NCBI GenBank assembly: GCA_017861495.1 | Contig: JAGFXW010000174.1 | Span: forward strand, 1 to 5,432 | From: Bacillota bacterium | Lineage (GTDB): Bacteria > Bacillota_C > Negativicutes > CTSoil-072 | Length of the DNA stretch: 5,432 nucleotides | Direction of reading: 5' to 3' | Shown here: positions 4,997 to 5,432 of the stretch, piece after piece | Layout: each line of letters begins with the position of its first letter | How positions within the stretch are numbered: the first letter of the stretch is position 1 | The notes under the pieces: generated by a model | Told to the model about the DNA's origin: nothing | What the model saw: the letters and a program-made list of their open reading frames with translations, nothing else | Database searches by the model: none | Translations under genes and position numbers: made by a program

Positions 4997-5344
4997 TTAG
5001 CCTGGCGGCCAAGTCATAGTACGGCCACCTAAAAGATGCCAATGTAAATGATTTACGGTCTGCCCGCCATCAACCCCCGTATTAATAACAATCCGGAAGC
5101 CATCCTCGGCGATGCCGGCCTTTTCGGCAATTGCCGGAATCGCAGCCATTACTTGTGCGACGACAGGCATTTCTTCCGATTTCACAGTAAGAAGACTGTC
5201 AAAATGATGTTTGGGAATAACCAATATATGAACCGGGGCCATTGGATTGATATCCGGAAAGGCCAATACATGGTCATCCTCATAAATTACTTCCGTTGAG
5301 AATTCTTTTGCAGCAATTTTGCAAAATATACAGTCGTTTTGCAC
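4997..5344 (-). CDS. hinT: HIT family nucleotide-binding protein, HinT-like
   Basis: A 115-residue single-domain histidine triad protein, a normal HINT length. CIFC lies at 5-8, the nucleotide-binding stretch FPDINPMAPVHILVIPKHH at 29-47, and the triad H99-L-H101-W-H103 in NHLHWHLLGGR. In this family H101 is the expected catalytic histidine. HINT enzymes hydrolyse purine nucleoside phosphoramidates, including aminoacyl-adenylate side products, in the cytoplasm. The start is GTG at 5344-5342, 7 bases after AAAGGGG (5358-5352). In many Firmicutes it lies between genes for RNA or protein modification and rpsU, as here. The substrate cannot be read from the sequence; the HINT branch is supported by the HLLGGR end of the triad. 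Confidence 0.95.
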   Translation of the reverse strand: MQNDCIFCKIAAKEFSTEVIYEDDHVLAFPDINPMAPVHILVIPKHHFDSLLTVKSEEMPVVAQVMAAIPAIAEKAGIAEDGFRIVINTGVDGGQTVNHLHWHLLGGRTMTWPPG

Positions 5345-5363
5345 AAATACGCCCCTTTCATGG

Positions 5364-5398
5364 GTACACCAGAAAATATAACATTATAACTGGTGTAC
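5364..5398. repeat. Long nested inverted repeat upstream of the HIT gene
   Basis: GTACACCAG (5364-5372) and CTGGTGTAC (5390-5398) are perfect 9-bp inverted copies, 26 bp apart from centre to centre. Between them lies a second inverted repeat, TATAA and TTATA (5377-5388). On the minus strand this inner part contains TATAAT (5388-5383), a possible -10 for the HIT gene, but no good -35 is present at 16-18 bp. It may be a repressor operator around a promoter or an RNA hairpin in an mRNA from upstream. No U tract follows on the minus strand, so it is not a typical terminator. The 34 bases beyond it, to 5432, show no recognisable gene. Confidence 0.5.
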
Positions 5399-5432
5399 AT
5401 AAGTGCAACCTGCTGCTTCCGCCGTCGCTATG

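Overview
The window looks like housekeeping chromosome from a low- to mid-GC Firmicute. Every protein gene reads on the minus strand. The order HIT protein, rpsU, yqeY, then a long NfeD, floA and phoH is the conserved yqeY-to-phoH neighbourhood of Bacilli and Clostridia. FloA/NfeD microdomain proteins, strong AGGAGG-type ribosome sites and frequent TTG/GTG starts all fit. Two details suggest a Negativicutes-like lineage (Sporomusa/Pelosinus group) rather than Bacillus: the yqfC/yqfD sporulation genes are missing between floA and phoH, and an unrelated 121-residue membrane protein sits there instead. The lineage is inference from memory of gene order and was not tested by search.

Right side, in transcription order (5432 to 4205): 88 bp of upstream sequence with a long inverted repeat, then a HinT-like HIT hydrolase. 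A consensus sigma-A promoter (TTGACA, 18 bp, TATAAT) begins three bases past the HIT stop and drives rpsU (ribosomal protein S21) and yqeY (GatB/YqeY domain). That unit ends at a very strong terminator that works in both directions.

Middle (3514 to 4252): about 740 bp of AT-rich sequence without an intact protein gene, and the most interesting part. On the plus strand, opposite to all the genes, there are two well-spaced sigma-A-like promoters, at 3679-3707 and 3912-3940. They are followed by three consecutive hairpins, the last one an intrinsic terminator with a T6 tract at 4072-4097. With no plausible plus-strand protein, the simplest reading is a non-coding RNA of about 150 nt, or about 385 nt from the far promoter. 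The minus strand of the same region carries two broken, protein-like small frames.

Left side, in transcription order (3513 to 1): a tight four-gene operon. It holds nfeD (membrane serine-protease-fold protein with an OB domain), floA (flotillin-like scaffold of membrane microdomains), the uncharacterised one-pass membrane protein, and phoH (ATPase, cut off by the window edge after 254 codons). Gaps are 26, 4 and 42 bases. NfeD and FloA are known partners, and the small membrane protein, apparently translationally coupled to floA, is a candidate third component. I see no mobile element, CRISPR array, tRNA or rRNA.
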